Numbered from the stretch's first letter, positions 26,251 to 39,707 are shown. The stretch: 64,000 nt of DNA from Puniceicoccaceae bacterium (GCA_902587165.1 CACIKF010000002.1:1-64000); one strand, 5' to 3'. Notes: generated from the letters alone by a model not told the origin. A program made the numbers and translations.

Positions 26251-27480
26251 ATGAGCATACAAGTAAAGCTAATCGAAAGCCCAAACGGTATCGCCGACTG
26301 TCCTGGTTTCAAAACTTCTGGAGTGGCTTGTGACATCCGGGGAAAAGGTGACCTCGAATTGCTCGACCTTGCACTCGTTGCCTCTGAAGAACCGTGTCAT
26401 GCCGCCGGTGTTTTTACATTGAACGATGTCTGTGCCGCACCCGTTCTAGTTTGCAAAGAGATACTTACTTCACCCTCCGCAAAGGTCGCCGGCATCGTCG
26501 TCAATAGTGGCAACGCCAATGCCGCAACAGCGGAACAAGGTATGATCGACGCCAAAGAAATGTCGGCTATTGCTCAACTCGAAACTGGTATTGGTTCTCC
26601 CTTCCTCGTTTGCTCGACCGGTCGGATCGGCCGGAAGTTACCGATGCAAAATATTAAGACAGGCATCGCCGCCGCGGCTAAGGCACTCAGTGAGAAGTCG
26701 CAAAATTCGCTCGATGTAGCCGATGCCATCCTCACCTCCGACACAGGGCGTAAATGTGCGACTGCCCAGTTTACCTATGAAGGTAAGACACTCACCGTTT
26801 CTGGCATCGCGAAAGGTGCCGGCATGATCGAGCCAAACATGGCTACGATGTTAGCCTTTCTTGCGACCGACCTCGATGTCGATAACGCCGCACTCAAGAA
26901 CACTCTCGTTCAAGCCTGCAATAAAACCTTCAACCGGATCTCCATTGACGGTGACATGAGTACAAACGATACCGTACTTCTGCTTGCTAATGGAAAATCT
27001 GGCTTAGTTCCCGACGATTCGCCCGAATTACTCCAAGCATTCCGGGAAGCCGTCTTTATGGTCTGCGATACTTTAGCCGAAAAGATAGTCGGCGATGGTG
27101 AAAAGATCACCAAGTTAGTCGAACTTATCGTCGAAGGCTGCCAGACCGAGGATGACGCCGAAAAGGTGGCACGTTGCGTTGGTAACTCACTGCTAGTTAA
27201 GACTTCTTGGTATGGTTCTGACCCCAACTGGGGACGGCTCGCCGACGCAGCTGGCTATGCCCTGATTGGCCTTAAAGAGGCGTGCTTCGATATCCACTAT
27301 GACGAAGTACCCGCCCTCATCGGCGGCACGCCTCAGGACAGTAAACTATCCGAGTGGAAAGCAGTTGTTGCCAAAAAACGCTTCAGGATCACCATGAATT
27401 TAAATCAAGGTAGCGGCACCTTCCGGCTGCTCACCTCAGATCTAAGTGAAGCCTACGTAAACTTTAATAAGTCAGAGTAA
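26251..27480 (+). CDS. argJ: Glutamate N-acetyltransferase / amino-acid acetyltransferase (ArgJ)
   Basis: 409 residues. It transfers the acetyl group of N-acetylornithine to glutamate, closing the cyclic arginine pathway; bifunctional forms also use acetyl-CoA. The self-cleavage site is visible in KGAGMIEPNMATM, where Thr199 becomes the N-terminal nucleophile of the beta chain. Its stop codon overlaps the argB start as TAATG. Seven of 11 arginine codons are CGG. Confidence 0.96.
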   Translation: MSIQVKLIESPNGIADCPGFKTSGVACDIRGKGDLELLDLALVASEEPCHAAGVFTLNDVCAAPVLVCKEILTSPSAKVAGIVVNSGNANAATAEQGMIDAKEMSAIAQLETGIGSPFLVCSTGRIGRKLPMQNIKTGIAAAAKALSEKSQNSLDVADAILTSDTGRKCATAQFTYEGKTLTVSGIAKGAGMIEPNMATMLAFLATDLDVDNAALKNTLVQACNKTFNRISIDGDMSTNDTVLLLANGKSGLVPDDSPELLQAFREAVFMVCDTLAEKIVGDGEKITKLVELIVEGCQTEDDAEKVARCVGNSLLVKTSWYGSDPNWGRLADAAGYALIGLKEACFDIHYDEVPALIGGTPQDSKLSEWKAVVAKKRFRITMNLNQGSGTFRLLTSDLSEAYVNFNKSE

Positions 27481-28370
27481 TGTCTAATATCATAAACCTC
27501 GACGTCACTACTAAGGCAGCCGTGCTCTTGGAAGCACTGCCCTATATCCAACGGTTTCGGGATGCGATTTTCGTGGTCAAATACGGCGGTGCGTTCATGG
27601 ACGATGCCAACCCAGAAGCGCGGGCTCGAGTCGCGACTGATATCGCATTCCTCCACGCCGCGGGGATCAAAGTCGTCGTTGTACATGGCGGTGGCAAAGC
27701 CATCACGCGAGCACTCGCCAAATCGGATGTGGAGACACAGTTCGAGCAGGGCCTGCGGGTCACTGATGCTGAGTCGGTCAAAGTAGTCGATCACACGCTC
27801 AACAAAATTATCAACTTAGAGATCTGTGAACTCCTCCAAGCCATGCACGCCCGGCCGATTGCCTTACCTGGCAATAGCATCCTAGTTTGCGACAAGAAAG
27901 AGGTTATTGTAGGCGGTAAATCCATAGACCTCGGCTTCGTGGGCGAGACGCATACCGTGAAAACTAAGATTATCAAGAAAGCTCTCAGCGACGGCTACAT
28001 TCCTATCATCTCGCCCATAGCTTGTGACGATGACGGCCAGATCTACAACACGAACGCCGACGCCGCTGCGGGTCGCGTGGCTGCGGCGCTGCGCGCGCGT
28101 CGCCTCGTTTACCTCTGCGATGTGCCTGGCCTGATGCGTGACGTGAATGACCCCGAGTCGCTCATTTCGTCTCTCAAAGCTGACGAAGTCGAAGGATTCG
28201 TCAAAGACGGCACCATCAGCAAAGGTATGATCCCAAAAACTGACAGCGCGGTTAGCGCACTTAAAAACGGTGTTAACCGCGTCCACTTCATCGACGGGGA
28301 GCAAGCCCACAGTCTCCTACTAGAAATCTTCACCGACCAAGGCGTCGGTTCCGAGATCGTGAATGCTTGA
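27480..28370 (+). CDS. argB: Acetylglutamate kinase
   Basis: 296 residues. It phosphorylates N-acetylglutamate, the usual control point for arginine feedback inhibition. Motifs VVKYGGAFM near the start, VVVHGGGKAI near residue 65, YNTNADAAAGRVAAAL near 190 and GMIPKTDSAVSALKNGV near 250 are intact. The long N-terminal helix (about residues 7-25) resembles that of arginine-sensitive hexameric forms; this is inference. It overlaps argJ by one base. Five of 13 arginine codons are CGG. Confidence 0.97.
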   Translation: MSNIINLDVTTKAAVLLEALPYIQRFRDAIFVVKYGGAFMDDANPEARARVATDIAFLHAAGIKVVVVHGGGKAITRALAKSDVETQFEQGLRVTDAESVKVVDHTLNKIINLEICELLQAMHARPIALPGNSILVCDKKEVIVGGKSIDLGFVGETHTVKTKIIKKALSDGYIPIISPIACDDDGQIYNTNADAAAGRVAAALRARRLVYLCDVPGLMRDVNDPESLISSLKADEVEGFVKDGTISKGMIPKTDSAVSALKNGVNRVHFIDGEQAHSLLLEIFTDQGVGSEIVNA

Positions 28371-28397
28371 TCCTCAGTTTCCCGCGAATCCTATCCA

Positions 28398-29588
28398 ATG
28401 AAACATCATCCCACATTAGTCAAAAACTACGGTCCGCCCGCGTTCGTCGCTGCGCGGGGCGAAGGCGTGTATCTCTATGACGATTCAGGCAAGCAATACC
28501 TTGATTTTGGCAGTGGCATCGCGGTCACCTCTGTGGGGCACTCACACCCAAAATGGGTCGCCGCCCTGCAAACACAAGCCGCGACGCTTACTCATTGCAG
28601 TAATCTCTATGCTATCCCGCAGCAGCAACAGCTTGCCAATCGGCTCGTCGCTCAAACAGGCGCAGGTCGTTTACTCTTTTGCAACAGCGGCGCAGAATCC
28701 AATGATGCTCTGATTAAACTCGCACGGCTCCACGGCAAAAACATCTGTGGCGAAGAAGACAAACGCTTTACCGTGGTCGCTGCCCAAAACGCATTCCACG
28801 GTCGGACCTTCGGCGGGATGGCGGCCACTCCACAAGAGAAGATTCAAGGCGGCTTCCGGCCAATGCTGGAAGGCTTCAAGTTTGGCGAACTCAACAAAAT
28901 CGAAACTTTTGACAAGTTGGTCGACGACTCGGTTGCGGCGGTCTTCATCGAATCGATACAGGGTGAAGGCGGACTTTTCCCTGCCAATGCTAGCTTTCTA
29001 CAAGAGCTAAGGGCACTTTGCACTGAGCGGAACGCGCTACTCATGCTCGACGAAGTGCAATGTGGCATCGGACGGAGCGGGCACTTTTTCGCCTTTGAAG
29101 AGAGCGGTATCAAACCTGATGCCATCGGTATGGCCAAAGGACTCGGAGGGGGCTTTCCCATCGGTGCCATCTGGATCTCAGAGCCTTATGCAGAACTTTT
29201 TCAGCCTGGCTCACACGGTACTACATTCGGTGGAAGTCCACTCGCCAGTGCTGCGGCCAATGCGACTCTCGACATCATCGAAGAAGAAAATTTGATCGAG
29301 AATGTTGCGACCAACAGTCCCCAGTGGCACGCCGAACTACAAAAGTTAGCTGAAAAATATCCCGAACTAATTGCTGGCATACGGGGTGCTGGCTACATGG
29401 TGGGGCTCGCGCTCAAACCAGAAGGTCACAACATTAAGATCACTTCTGCCGCCCAAGAAAAAGGCCTCCTTACTGTTCCCGCCGCTTGCAATGTAATCCG
29501 GCTTCTACCTGCACTCATCGCCACAACCCAACAACTCAGCAAATCCGTCGCTATTCTGGACGAGGTTTTTTCTGAACAAATTTCGTAA
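28398..29588 (+). CDS. argD: Acetylornithine aminotransferase
   Basis: 396 residues, class III pyridoxal-phosphate aminotransferase. It converts N-acetylglutamate semialdehyde to N-acetylornithine. The cofactor lysine is Lys247 in GMAKGLGGGFPIGA; LFCNSGAESNDALIKLAR and LLMLDEVQCGIGRSG are the other cofactor-binding segments. It begins 27 nt after argB. Nine of 12 arginine codons are CGG, the highest share in the cluster. Confidence 0.95.
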   Translation: MKHHPTLVKNYGPPAFVAARGEGVYLYDDSGKQYLDFGSGIAVTSVGHSHPKWVAALQTQAATLTHCSNLYAIPQQQQLANRLVAQTGAGRLLFCNSGAESNDALIKLARLHGKNICGEEDKRFTVVAAQNAFHGRTFGGMAATPQEKIQGGFRPMLEGFKFGELNKIETFDKLVDDSVAAVFIESIQGEGGLFPANASFLQELRALCTERNALLMLDEVQCGIGRSGHFFAFEESGIKPDAIGMAKGLGGGFPIGAIWISEPYAELFQPGSHGTTFGGSPLASAAANATLDIIEEENLIENVATNSPQWHAELQKLAEKYPELIAGIRGAGYMVGLALKPEGHNIKITSAAQEKGLLTVPAACNVIRLLPALIATTQQLSKSVAILDEVFSEQIS

Positions 29589-29703
29589 TTTTTCATTATT
29601 CCTTAAGCGCCCTAGAGGGCACCCGCTTTACCCGCTCCTTTGGGATAAACCTTAAGCGGTTCATCTTCATCGCGCTTCTCACATTACATCCTATTTCAAC
29701 ACG

Positions 29704-30642
29704 ATGCACCATTTTTTAAAAGAAACTGATTTCACACCCGAACAAGCTCAGCATGTTTTCCTACTCGCCAAGCAATTCAAGGACGACAGGCTCAGTTGCC
29801 CGCAGAACCTTAAAAAACAATCCTGGGGTTTACTCTTTTATAAGAGTAGCACCCGGACACGGATCTCATTTGAAGTTGGCGTCAACGAACTTGGTGGCTT
29901 TCCCATCGTGCTTAACTCGCAAAACACACAAATCGGACGAGGCGAAACGATTGCAGATACCGCCAAGGTAATGTCCCAGTATCTGCATGGCCTCGTCATT
30001 CGGACTTACGGACATGAGATTGTAGAAGAATTTGCCAAGCATGCTACCATGCCCATTGTCAATGGACTGACTGATCTCAACCACCCCTGCCAGCTTTACA
30101 CAGATATATTCACGCTGCTAGAGCGCTACTCGCCCGAGGCGATGGACATCAAGGCACTCAAGGGTAAGAAAGTCGCTTTTTTCGGTGATTGCGCCAGCAA
30201 TATGGCCAACTCATGGATTCACGCTGCTGCCATGTTCGGTATGGAGATCACGCTCGCAGGTCCCGAAGGTTTTGCGCCAAATCATGAAATTGATACTGTA
30301 TTAGAAGCAGATGGATTAGCAAAAAAATATGTTTTCACTACCGATGCCAAGTCAGCGAGCGAAGGCGCGGACGTCCTTTGCACAGACGTATGGGTCTCGA
30401 TGGGTGACGAGGCAGAGGCTGTAAAACGCAAGTCTGCGATGACACCCTACCAAGTGAATGGCGATCTACTGGCATTGGCAAAATCGGACGCCTACTTCCT
30501 CCATTGTCTCCCCGCCCACGCCGGCGAAGAAGTTAGCCAGAAAGTGCTAGATAGCCCTCAAAGCATCATTTTCGACGAGGCCGAGAACCGGTTACATGCG
30601 CAAAAGGCTATTATGGCGAAGCTGGTCGAGTTGAATTCGTAG
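29704..30642 (+). CDS. argF: Ornithine carbamoyltransferase
   Basis: 312 residues. It forms citrulline from ornithine and carbamoyl phosphate. The carbamoyl-phosphate site STRTRISFE starts at Ser49, DLNHPCQLYTDI lies near residue 123, and the ornithine-binding HCLPAHAGEEV is near 266. It follows argD after 115 nt; that gap contains the hairpin GCCCTAGAGGGC and two direct copies of CCTTAAGCG. Four of 8 arginine codons are CGG. argG and argH are not in the window. Confidence 0.96.
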   Translation: MHHFLKETDFTPEQAQHVFLLAKQFKDDRLSCPQNLKKQSWGLLFYKSSTRTRISFEVGVNELGGFPIVLNSQNTQIGRGETIADTAKVMSQYLHGLVIRTYGHEIVEEFAKHATMPIVNGLTDLNHPCQLYTDIFTLLERYSPEAMDIKALKGKKVAFFGDCASNMANSWIHAAAMFGMEITLAGPEGFAPNHEIDTVLEADGLAKKYVFTTDAKSASEGADVLCTDVWVSMGDEAEAVKRKSAMTPYQVNGDLLALAKSDAYFLHCLPAHAGEEVSQKVLDSPQSIIFDEAENRLHAQKAIMAKLVELNS

Positions 30643-30737
30643 GCTAAATTCAATGCCTACCTGCATTTTATAAGTTTTCAGCATTGTTACGGCTAGGACC
30701 GCACGCCAATTTAGCTGTTTTTACGACTTTTCCAGCT

Positions 30738-34652
<3,915 letters not shown>

Positions 34653-34866
34653 GGCGAGGAAAGACCTAAGGCTCAAGCGAGCTAGTTCTCACAAATCGCG
34701 CAAAACGAAAAGCCCTTGCATCGCAATTTAATGCACACAAGGTGTCTCGCTCTGTAAGGAGAGTTAAATAATAGCTAGGCAGGTAGAGCGCTCCCTCTAA
34801 TGCCATTCTTGATAAAACAAATAACATTCATTCTGACTTAAGTTTACATGACTTAATCACCCGCAT

Positions 34867-36357
34867 ATGACAAAAAATACCACAGCCTCCTCATCGATTA
34901 GCCAAGGCTCAAAACTTAAATGGTTCGCAAATACTTTCTATCTAAAGCTAAGCCTCATTAGTATCCTTTCGCTTGGCGGTCTTAGCGCCAAGGAAGCGCC
35001 TAATTTCATCCTCGTCCTTACTGATGATCAAGGCTGGACAAGTCTTTCAGCAGCGATGGATCTAAGGCGCCCTAGCAGCAAAAGTGATTATCATAAAACG
35101 CCTAACATGGATGCCCTAGTTGAGCGCGGAATGCGCTTTAGCAATGGCTACGCAGCGGCACCAGTTTGCTCACCAACCCGCTATAGTATACAATTTGGCA
35201 AATCACCCGCACGGCTAAATTTTACAAGAGTCCTGGGGCGAAATGGTGCCGATCACAATCAAATGGGAATCCCACAGGCTTTGAAAGCCGCCAATCCAGA
35301 GTATTTTTGCGCTCACCTTGGCAAGTGGCACATTAGTGCAGATCCTAAACGCTACGGATACGATGTGCATGATGGCAAAACGACTAACCGAGAGGGAGGC
35401 TTTACAATGAAAAACCATATTCGCGAATGGGGGGGATACGCCGAGGACGACCCCAAGCGAGTGTTCTCTCTGACCAATCGGGCCATCGACTTCATGCAAA
35501 AATCAATCAATGAGGAGCGGCCTTTCTTCATTCAGATCTCCCACTATGCGGTGCACTCGGATCTTGTTTACAACGAAGAAGCTTTCGAAGAAGTGGGTAA
35601 TTGGCCCGCTGGCGAAGTTCACCAAAACCGTGCCTACGCAGCCATGGTTCACAATCTGGATGAGTCGATTGGTCTGCTACTAGAAGCCTATGACGCAATG
35701 GGCCTCGCGGAAAACACCTACCTAATCTTCACCTCAGACAATGGAGGCATGCCTACTTTGCCAATCCAAGTCAACAAAGGCGAACCCTACTCAGCGGGGC
35801 TAAATTCGCCTCTGCTTCGAGGTAAATGGGATTTGACCGAAGGTGGCATACGCGTGCCATTTGCCGTCATGGGCCCTGGAGTTGAGGCTGGCTCACAAAG
35901 TAATGAACCTATCATTAGCTATGACCTCCTGCCTACTCTCGCAGATTTCGCCGGTGCGACCGATGCCCTCCCGAATAACTTAGATGGCCGAAGCATTCGC
36001 CCCGTGCTCAAAGATCCTGAAAGCAAAATTCAGCGCCCACCCGAGGGCTTAGTCTTTCACTTCCCACATTACAATGTTGTTGGCCTCAATGAACCGCATT
36101 CAGCAATCCGCATAGGCGACCACAAGCTACTGAAGTTTACCTCATCCAAGCGTGGATTGCTCTTTAACGTCGCCGATGATCCAAGCGAGAGTGAAGATCT
36201 TTATGAGGCAAACATCGCTCTGGCTGGTAAACTAAATGCTGAGCTCGAAACTTATCTTGATGCAGTTGATGCAGAAAAACCGGAAGATAGCAATAGCTGG
36301 AAGAATGGTCGTTCGGGTGCAACTAAGACACTCTTTCTCTCTCGATATCCGAAATGA
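34867..36357 (+). CDS. Sulfatase, formylglycine type, secreted
   Basis: 496 residues. A long N-terminus with a hydrophobic segment (about 24-38) is a probable signal peptide. The metal-binding LTDDQGW has Asp53-Asp54, and the formylglycine motif is CSPTR with Cys101, which a sulfatase-maturating enzyme must convert to be active. HLGKWH near residue 155 and TSDNGG near 290 are further active-site segments. It hydrolyses sulfate esters, here probably on a polysaccharide. It opens the utilisation locus and is directly followed by a decayed sulfatase end. The specific sulfatase subfamily cannot be told by eye. Confidence 0.92.
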   Translation: MTKNTTASSSISQGSKLKWFANTFYLKLSLISILSLGGLSAKEAPNFILVLTDDQGWTSLSAAMDLRRPSSKSDYHKTPNMDALVERGMRFSNGYAAAPVCSPTRYSIQFGKSPARLNFTRVLGRNGADHNQMGIPQALKAANPEYFCAHLGKWHISADPKRYGYDVHDGKTTNREGGFTMKNHIREWGGYAEDDPKRVFSLTNRAIDFMQKSINEERPFFIQISHYAVHSDLVYNEEAFEEVGNWPAGEVHQNRAYAAMVHNLDESIGLLLEAYDAMGLAENTYLIFTSDNGGMPTLPIQVNKGEPYSAGLNSPLLRGKWDLTEGGIRVPFAVMGPGVEAGSQSNEPIISYDLLPTLADFAGATDALPNNLDGRSIRPVLKDPESKIQRPPEGLVFHFPHYNVVGLNEPHSAIRIGDHKLLKFTSSKRGLLFNVADDPSESEDLYEANIALAGKLNAELETYLDAVDAEKPEDSNSWKNGRSGATKTLFLSRYPK

Positions 36358-36538
36358 TGGGAAACAAGTCTTCGACCTGAAGAAAGACCCCGCCGAAAGT
36401 CAGGACCGCTGACAGCAATAGCCGGAAATCGCCCACCAAATGAACCTTACGCTTCAACAATTGCAGGCGAAAGTCCAAAGAAACTATCGTACCAAGAAAA
36501 TCTCGCTAGCTTCAAAAAGCGCGCAGTGCCATTCTTAA
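36344..36538 (+). pseudogene. Decayed C-terminus of a further sulfatase
   Basis: In the frame beginning at 36344 (shifted relative to the intact sulfatase), the translation reads DIRNDGKQVFDLKKDPAESQ, then DR, stop, QQ, stop, then PEIAHQMNLTLQQLQAKVQR and NYRTKK. The string (Y/F)DL-x-x-DP-x-E-x-x-(D/N) followed by a helix with PEI is the standard end of S1 sulfatases. Two in-frame stops (36410, 36419) and the absence of any N-terminal part mark it as a remnant. The intact sulfatase just upstream has its own version of this motif (NVADDPSESEDL), so this is a second copy and not its displaced end. Confidence 0.7.
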
Positions 36539-37995
36539 TACTGTCCAGAGTGGCGATAATCTCCCCAACGGTGCTTGATCGTTCGTTTGAGTGGTATTTG
36601 CATACCGCCTGAGCTTTCTAGCCAGTCATAAATCTCACCAGCGAGTTCGCGAATAAGATCCTGGTGCTCAGGATGCTCGATTAGATTATACATTTCGTGC
36701 GAGTCGTTCTGCAAATCGTAGAGTTCGTTGCGTTCCCAAAGCCCATGATAGCGGATGTATTTGTAACGATCCGTGCGAACGCCAAAAACGGATGGGGTCA
36801 TCGGAAAATCATACTCCCAATAATATTCGTAAAAGACTTTGTCACGCCAGGGCACCTCTTTACCGACGAGCAATGGCAAAAAAGAATCCCCGTGCATCTC
36901 AGGTTTTTTTTCAAGTCCTGCCATCTCCATAATTGTGGGTGCAATATCAATGTTTTGCACAAGGCTGTGTGAAGTTCCGCTAGCTACAAATAGATCAGGA
37001 CAAGTCACTAAGAGCGGCACCTTCGCGGATTCCTCATAGAAATGCCGCTTGTCGATCAAGCCGTGCTCACCCCAGCTGAAACCATTGTCGCCCATATAGA
37101 TCACGACGGTTTCATCTGCAATGCCGCGCGCTTCTAGATACGCCATCACCGTGCCAATACTTTCATCGACGCCCATAAGGGTTTCGCAATAATCGATGAC
37201 CAAATCACCCACTGCTCCCTTGGCATGATACATGTAATCCACCCCATGCCAACTATGCCGCTGCTGCTTAACCCACTCCGGCCAGAGCAACTCTTTATAG
37301 CTTTCATCTTGGGTCTGCGAATAGGTCGCTGGTAATTCGTAATCGACTCCCGCATACATCCCCGCATGACGCGCTGCCTGCTTGAATTCTGAGTGTACAG
37401 CCTTGTGCGATAGATACACGAAAAAGGGCTGATCCGATTCTAGTTGCTCCATCCATTCGACGGCATGCTCCGTCAGTAGATCAGAAGTATAGACGGTATC
37501 CTCATAACTTGTATGCTCCCCATTGATGTTGAGCGTCACCCCAGTGTAGACGCCTTGCCCTTTAAAAGATTCCCAATGATGGAAGCCAGGCTGTGGATCG
37601 TCTGAATCGTCACCCATGTGCCACTTCCCGAAGAAAGCAGTTTGGTAGCCCGCTTCTTGCAAATATTCTGGGAAATAAGTCAAGTTGCCAGGATTTGGAG
37701 CCTGATTGTCGACAATGGTGTGCGTATGGGCGTAGAGGCCCGTTAAAATAGAGGCACGACTCGGTGAACAAAGCGAGGTGGTCACGTAAGCTTGGTCGAA
37801 ATAAACTCCCCGCTCCGCCATATTATCCATATGGGGAGTCTTCAACCAAGGCAACTTCCCCGTGAAACCCATGAAATCGAAACGGTGATCATCACTTAGG
37901 ATGAACACGACATTACGCTTCTCTGTTTGAGTGGCACTTGCGTAGCTAGGTAATAAGATTACTAATATTAGTAGGTAAATAAACTGAGCCTTCAT
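36535..37995 (-). CDS. Sulfatase, formylglycine type, secreted
   Basis: 486 residues from the chosen start. Signal peptide MKAQFIYLLILVILLPSYAS. The metal site LSDDHRF and formylglycine motif SLCSPSR (Cys76) are intact; HTIVDNQ, GKWHMGD and MGDNGFSWGEHG follow in the usual order, and the C-terminus has LYDLQNDSHEMYNL. An upstream in-frame ATG at 38037 lies inside the terminator hairpin of the LacI gene and would add residues without signal character, so I chose 37995. It lies downstream of the LacI regulator on the same strand and converges with the upstream sulfatase. Confidence 0.92.
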   Translation of the reverse strand: MKAQFIYLLILVILLPSYASATQTEKRNVVFILSDDHRFDFMGFTGKLPWLKTPHMDNMAERGVYFDQAYVTTSLCSPSRASILTGLYAHTHTIVDNQAPNPGNLTYFPEYLQEAGYQTAFFGKWHMGDDSDDPQPGFHHWESFKGQGVYTGVTLNINGEHTSYEDTVYTSDLLTEHAVEWMEQLESDQPFFVYLSHKAVHSEFKQAARHAGMYAGVDYELPATYSQTQDESYKELLWPEWVKQQRHSWHGVDYMYHAKGAVGDLVIDYCETLMGVDESIGTVMAYLEARGIADETVVIYMGDNGFSWGEHGLIDKRHFYEESAKVPLLVTCPDLFVASGTSHSLVQNIDIAPTIMEMAGLEKKPEMHGDSFLPLLVGKEVPWRDKVFYEYYWEYDFPMTPSVFGVRTDRYKYIRYHGLWERNELYDLQNDSHEMYNLIEHPEHQDLIRELAGEIYDWLESSGGMQIPLKRTIKHRWGDYRHSGQY

Positions 37996-38026
37996 TGGTT
38001 GGTTAATTTCAAAAAATATTTTAAGA

Positions 38027-38050
38027 AAAGCCTTCATCTATGAAGGCTTT
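38027..38050 (-). terminator. Rho-independent terminator of the LacI gene
   Basis: AAAGCCTTCA and TGAAGGCTTT pair perfectly over 10 bp around the loop TAGA on the minus strand, followed by TCTTAAAA. It lies 104 nt after the regulator stop and before the sulfatase start at 37995. Confidence 0.82.
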
Positions 38051-38153
38051 CTTACTTATCTAAAACACTAGCTTGGTAAAATTCAAAGCACCGAGTCTTA
38101 TTTAATCGTTACAATCTCAAGCACAATCCTTACTTTCCTAGTATAAAGACTTA

Positions 38154-39215
38154 CTACGCTACGCTTGCAATTTGAGCATCGCTGTTACCTGCTAGGATCT
38201 TCCCATTCAAATAGACGTGCTGGGTCGCACTAAAACGACTCTCTAACAAATCATTTAGCCGTCTGGCAGCTTGGAAACCAATTTCACGATAGGGTATTTG
38301 AATAGTGGTCAAATCGAATTGGCTAGCTTTATTTGAAATACCATCGAAGCCCGTAATTGAATAATCTTTGCCAGCAATTAGCCCGTATTGATTAAATACA
38401 GACATAAAGTCATAGGCAATATGATCAGCTGGGCAGATCCATGCAGTCACTCCATTCTTGGTCTGCTGAATCGCCTTTTGGTAGCTTTCCTCCAATGTAT
38501 AAGTATCATCTTTATAAAGGTTTAAAACATCTTCTGGACGATATTGAAGTCCTGAGCGGGTAACTTTTTCAACAAAAGCACTAAAACGGCGATAGACCCA
38601 GAGCGGCTCGACTGAATAACGCCTAGAGAAAAAACCAATTCGGCGATGGCCCTCATCGATCAGTCTTTGTATCAGATGAGATACCCCTCGGTTATGATCC
38701 ACATCAATACAGTCCAAATCTTGGGCACCAAATTGTTCGACTAAAGACACACAAGGGAATTTGCGCATGAGCCCCTGAATGACCTCAGCTGGGAATGGAT
38801 AAACAAAAAGAACACCGTCCCAAAGCGATTTCTTATCCTTAAGAAGCTTTTTATAGGTACCCTTATCCAGATTATCTTCCCTTGGATCAATAATGTGTAT
38901 ATCGAGCTGCAACTTTTTCAGCTGGGCATATTCAGAAATCCCGGGCAGTAGCTGAAAACCAGGACTTTCATAATCGCTCCGATTATACTCCTCTACAGCG
39001 CTACAGATCAGGACTGCTATAGTTTTCCGGTTTGGTCTGCTACCTTGTTTACCGTTACTCCTCGGTTCTAAATAATTGTAGCCTAACTTTGATGCTAGAG
39101 AAAAGACCGCAGCTCGGGTGTCTGGATTGATCCCTGGGTGGTTTGTGAAGCACCGAGATACAGTGGTCCTAGAGATACCAAGTTTGTCTGCGATTAGTTG
39201 TTGATTCACTTCCAT
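38154..39215 (-). CDS. LacI family transcriptional regulator
   Basis: 353 residues. The N-terminal helix-turn-helix NQQLIADKLGISRTTVSRCF (residues 4-23) and the hinge region up to LGYNYLEPRSNG are typical, followed by a periplasmic-binding-protein-like effector domain (AVLICSAVEEY, SLVEQFGAQDLDCIDVDH, RIGFFSRR, ITGFDGIS). It presumably senses a sugar released from the polysaccharide and controls the surrounding genes. Its effector and operators cannot be deduced directly; the shared element at 44741 and 53006 is a candidate site. Confidence 0.93.
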   Translation of the reverse strand: MEVNQQLIADKLGISRTTVSRCFTNHPGINPDTRAAVFSLASKLGYNYLEPRSNGKQGSRPNRKTIAVLICSAVEEYNRSDYESPGFQLLPGISEYAQLKKLQLDIHIIDPREDNLDKGTYKKLLKDKKSLWDGVLFVYPFPAEVIQGLMRKFPCVSLVEQFGAQDLDCIDVDHNRGVSHLIQRLIDEGHRRIGFFSRRYSVEPLWVYRRFSAFVEKVTRSGLQYRPEDVLNLYKDDTYTLEESYQKAIQQTKNGVTAWICPADHIAYDFMSVFNQYGLIAGKDYSITGFDGISNKASQFDLTTIQIPYREIGFQAARRLNDLLESRFSATQHVYLNGKILAGNSDAQIASVA

Positions 39216-39707
39216 AGTAAATTGTCTATTTTAGAAAACAAGTATGACGCCGTAATTACCATTATTTTAAATTTTTTTAATATTATACAATTTAATAAAA
39301 CTTTTAATAAACCATTTAAAAAAATTTAATATATTCGTTTAAAGCAGTCAGATAGTAGAAATTTTAGTATGACAGAAACTGGTACGCTTTGTCCATGAAT
39401 GAAGCATTTGTTTTGTTATTGAGCTAATATTTTTTAATCGTCAAGTGATGATGAACCTGTCATCTAGGACAGAATCTTGAGTCAGCTTTGATAAAATTTT
39501 TTGTATTACCCTAGCGGTCATAGCACCCCTTATGCCAAGTGATTAAATGGCTGGATTGCGCCCCAGACTAAGCATTAACCGCCAAACACGAAATTGTTAA
39601 ATAATTAAGCCGCACGCTACAGATCTGTAACGTACGGCTATCCCCATTTTCTGGTGTATTTGTTAATCCACCAAAAAGTAAAAATATTCGCTCAGTGATC
39701 AACTGCA
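39216..39707. other. AT-rich intergenic region in the utilisation locus
   Basis: Very AT-rich DNA between the start of the LacI gene and the end of a sulfatase, both on the minus strand. No frame of gene-like character is visible. It must hold the LacI promoter; TAAAAT near 39228 is a possible -10. At 39609-39638 lies a terminator hairpin listed separately. Confidence 0.6.
39609..39638 (-). terminator. Terminator hairpin after the third sulfatase
   Basis: On the minus strand GCCGTACGTTACAG pairs with CTGTAGCGTGCGGC; two positions are G-U wobbles that exist only in minus-strand RNA, followed by TTAATTATTT. It lies 70 nt after the sulfatase stop codon and therefore serves that gene. Confidence 0.72.

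Noticed and set aside
29602-29660. Two direct copies of CCTTAAGCG and a GCCCTAGAGGGC hairpin between argD and argF
   Set aside because: Too short to claim an ArgR site or terminator; no T-tract and no second instance upstream of argC.
39216-39600. Possible regulatory RNA or decayed gene in the AT-rich gap
   Set aside because: Only low-complexity AT stretches; no frame, no paired structure beyond the terminator at 39609 and no similarity to neighbouring genes.
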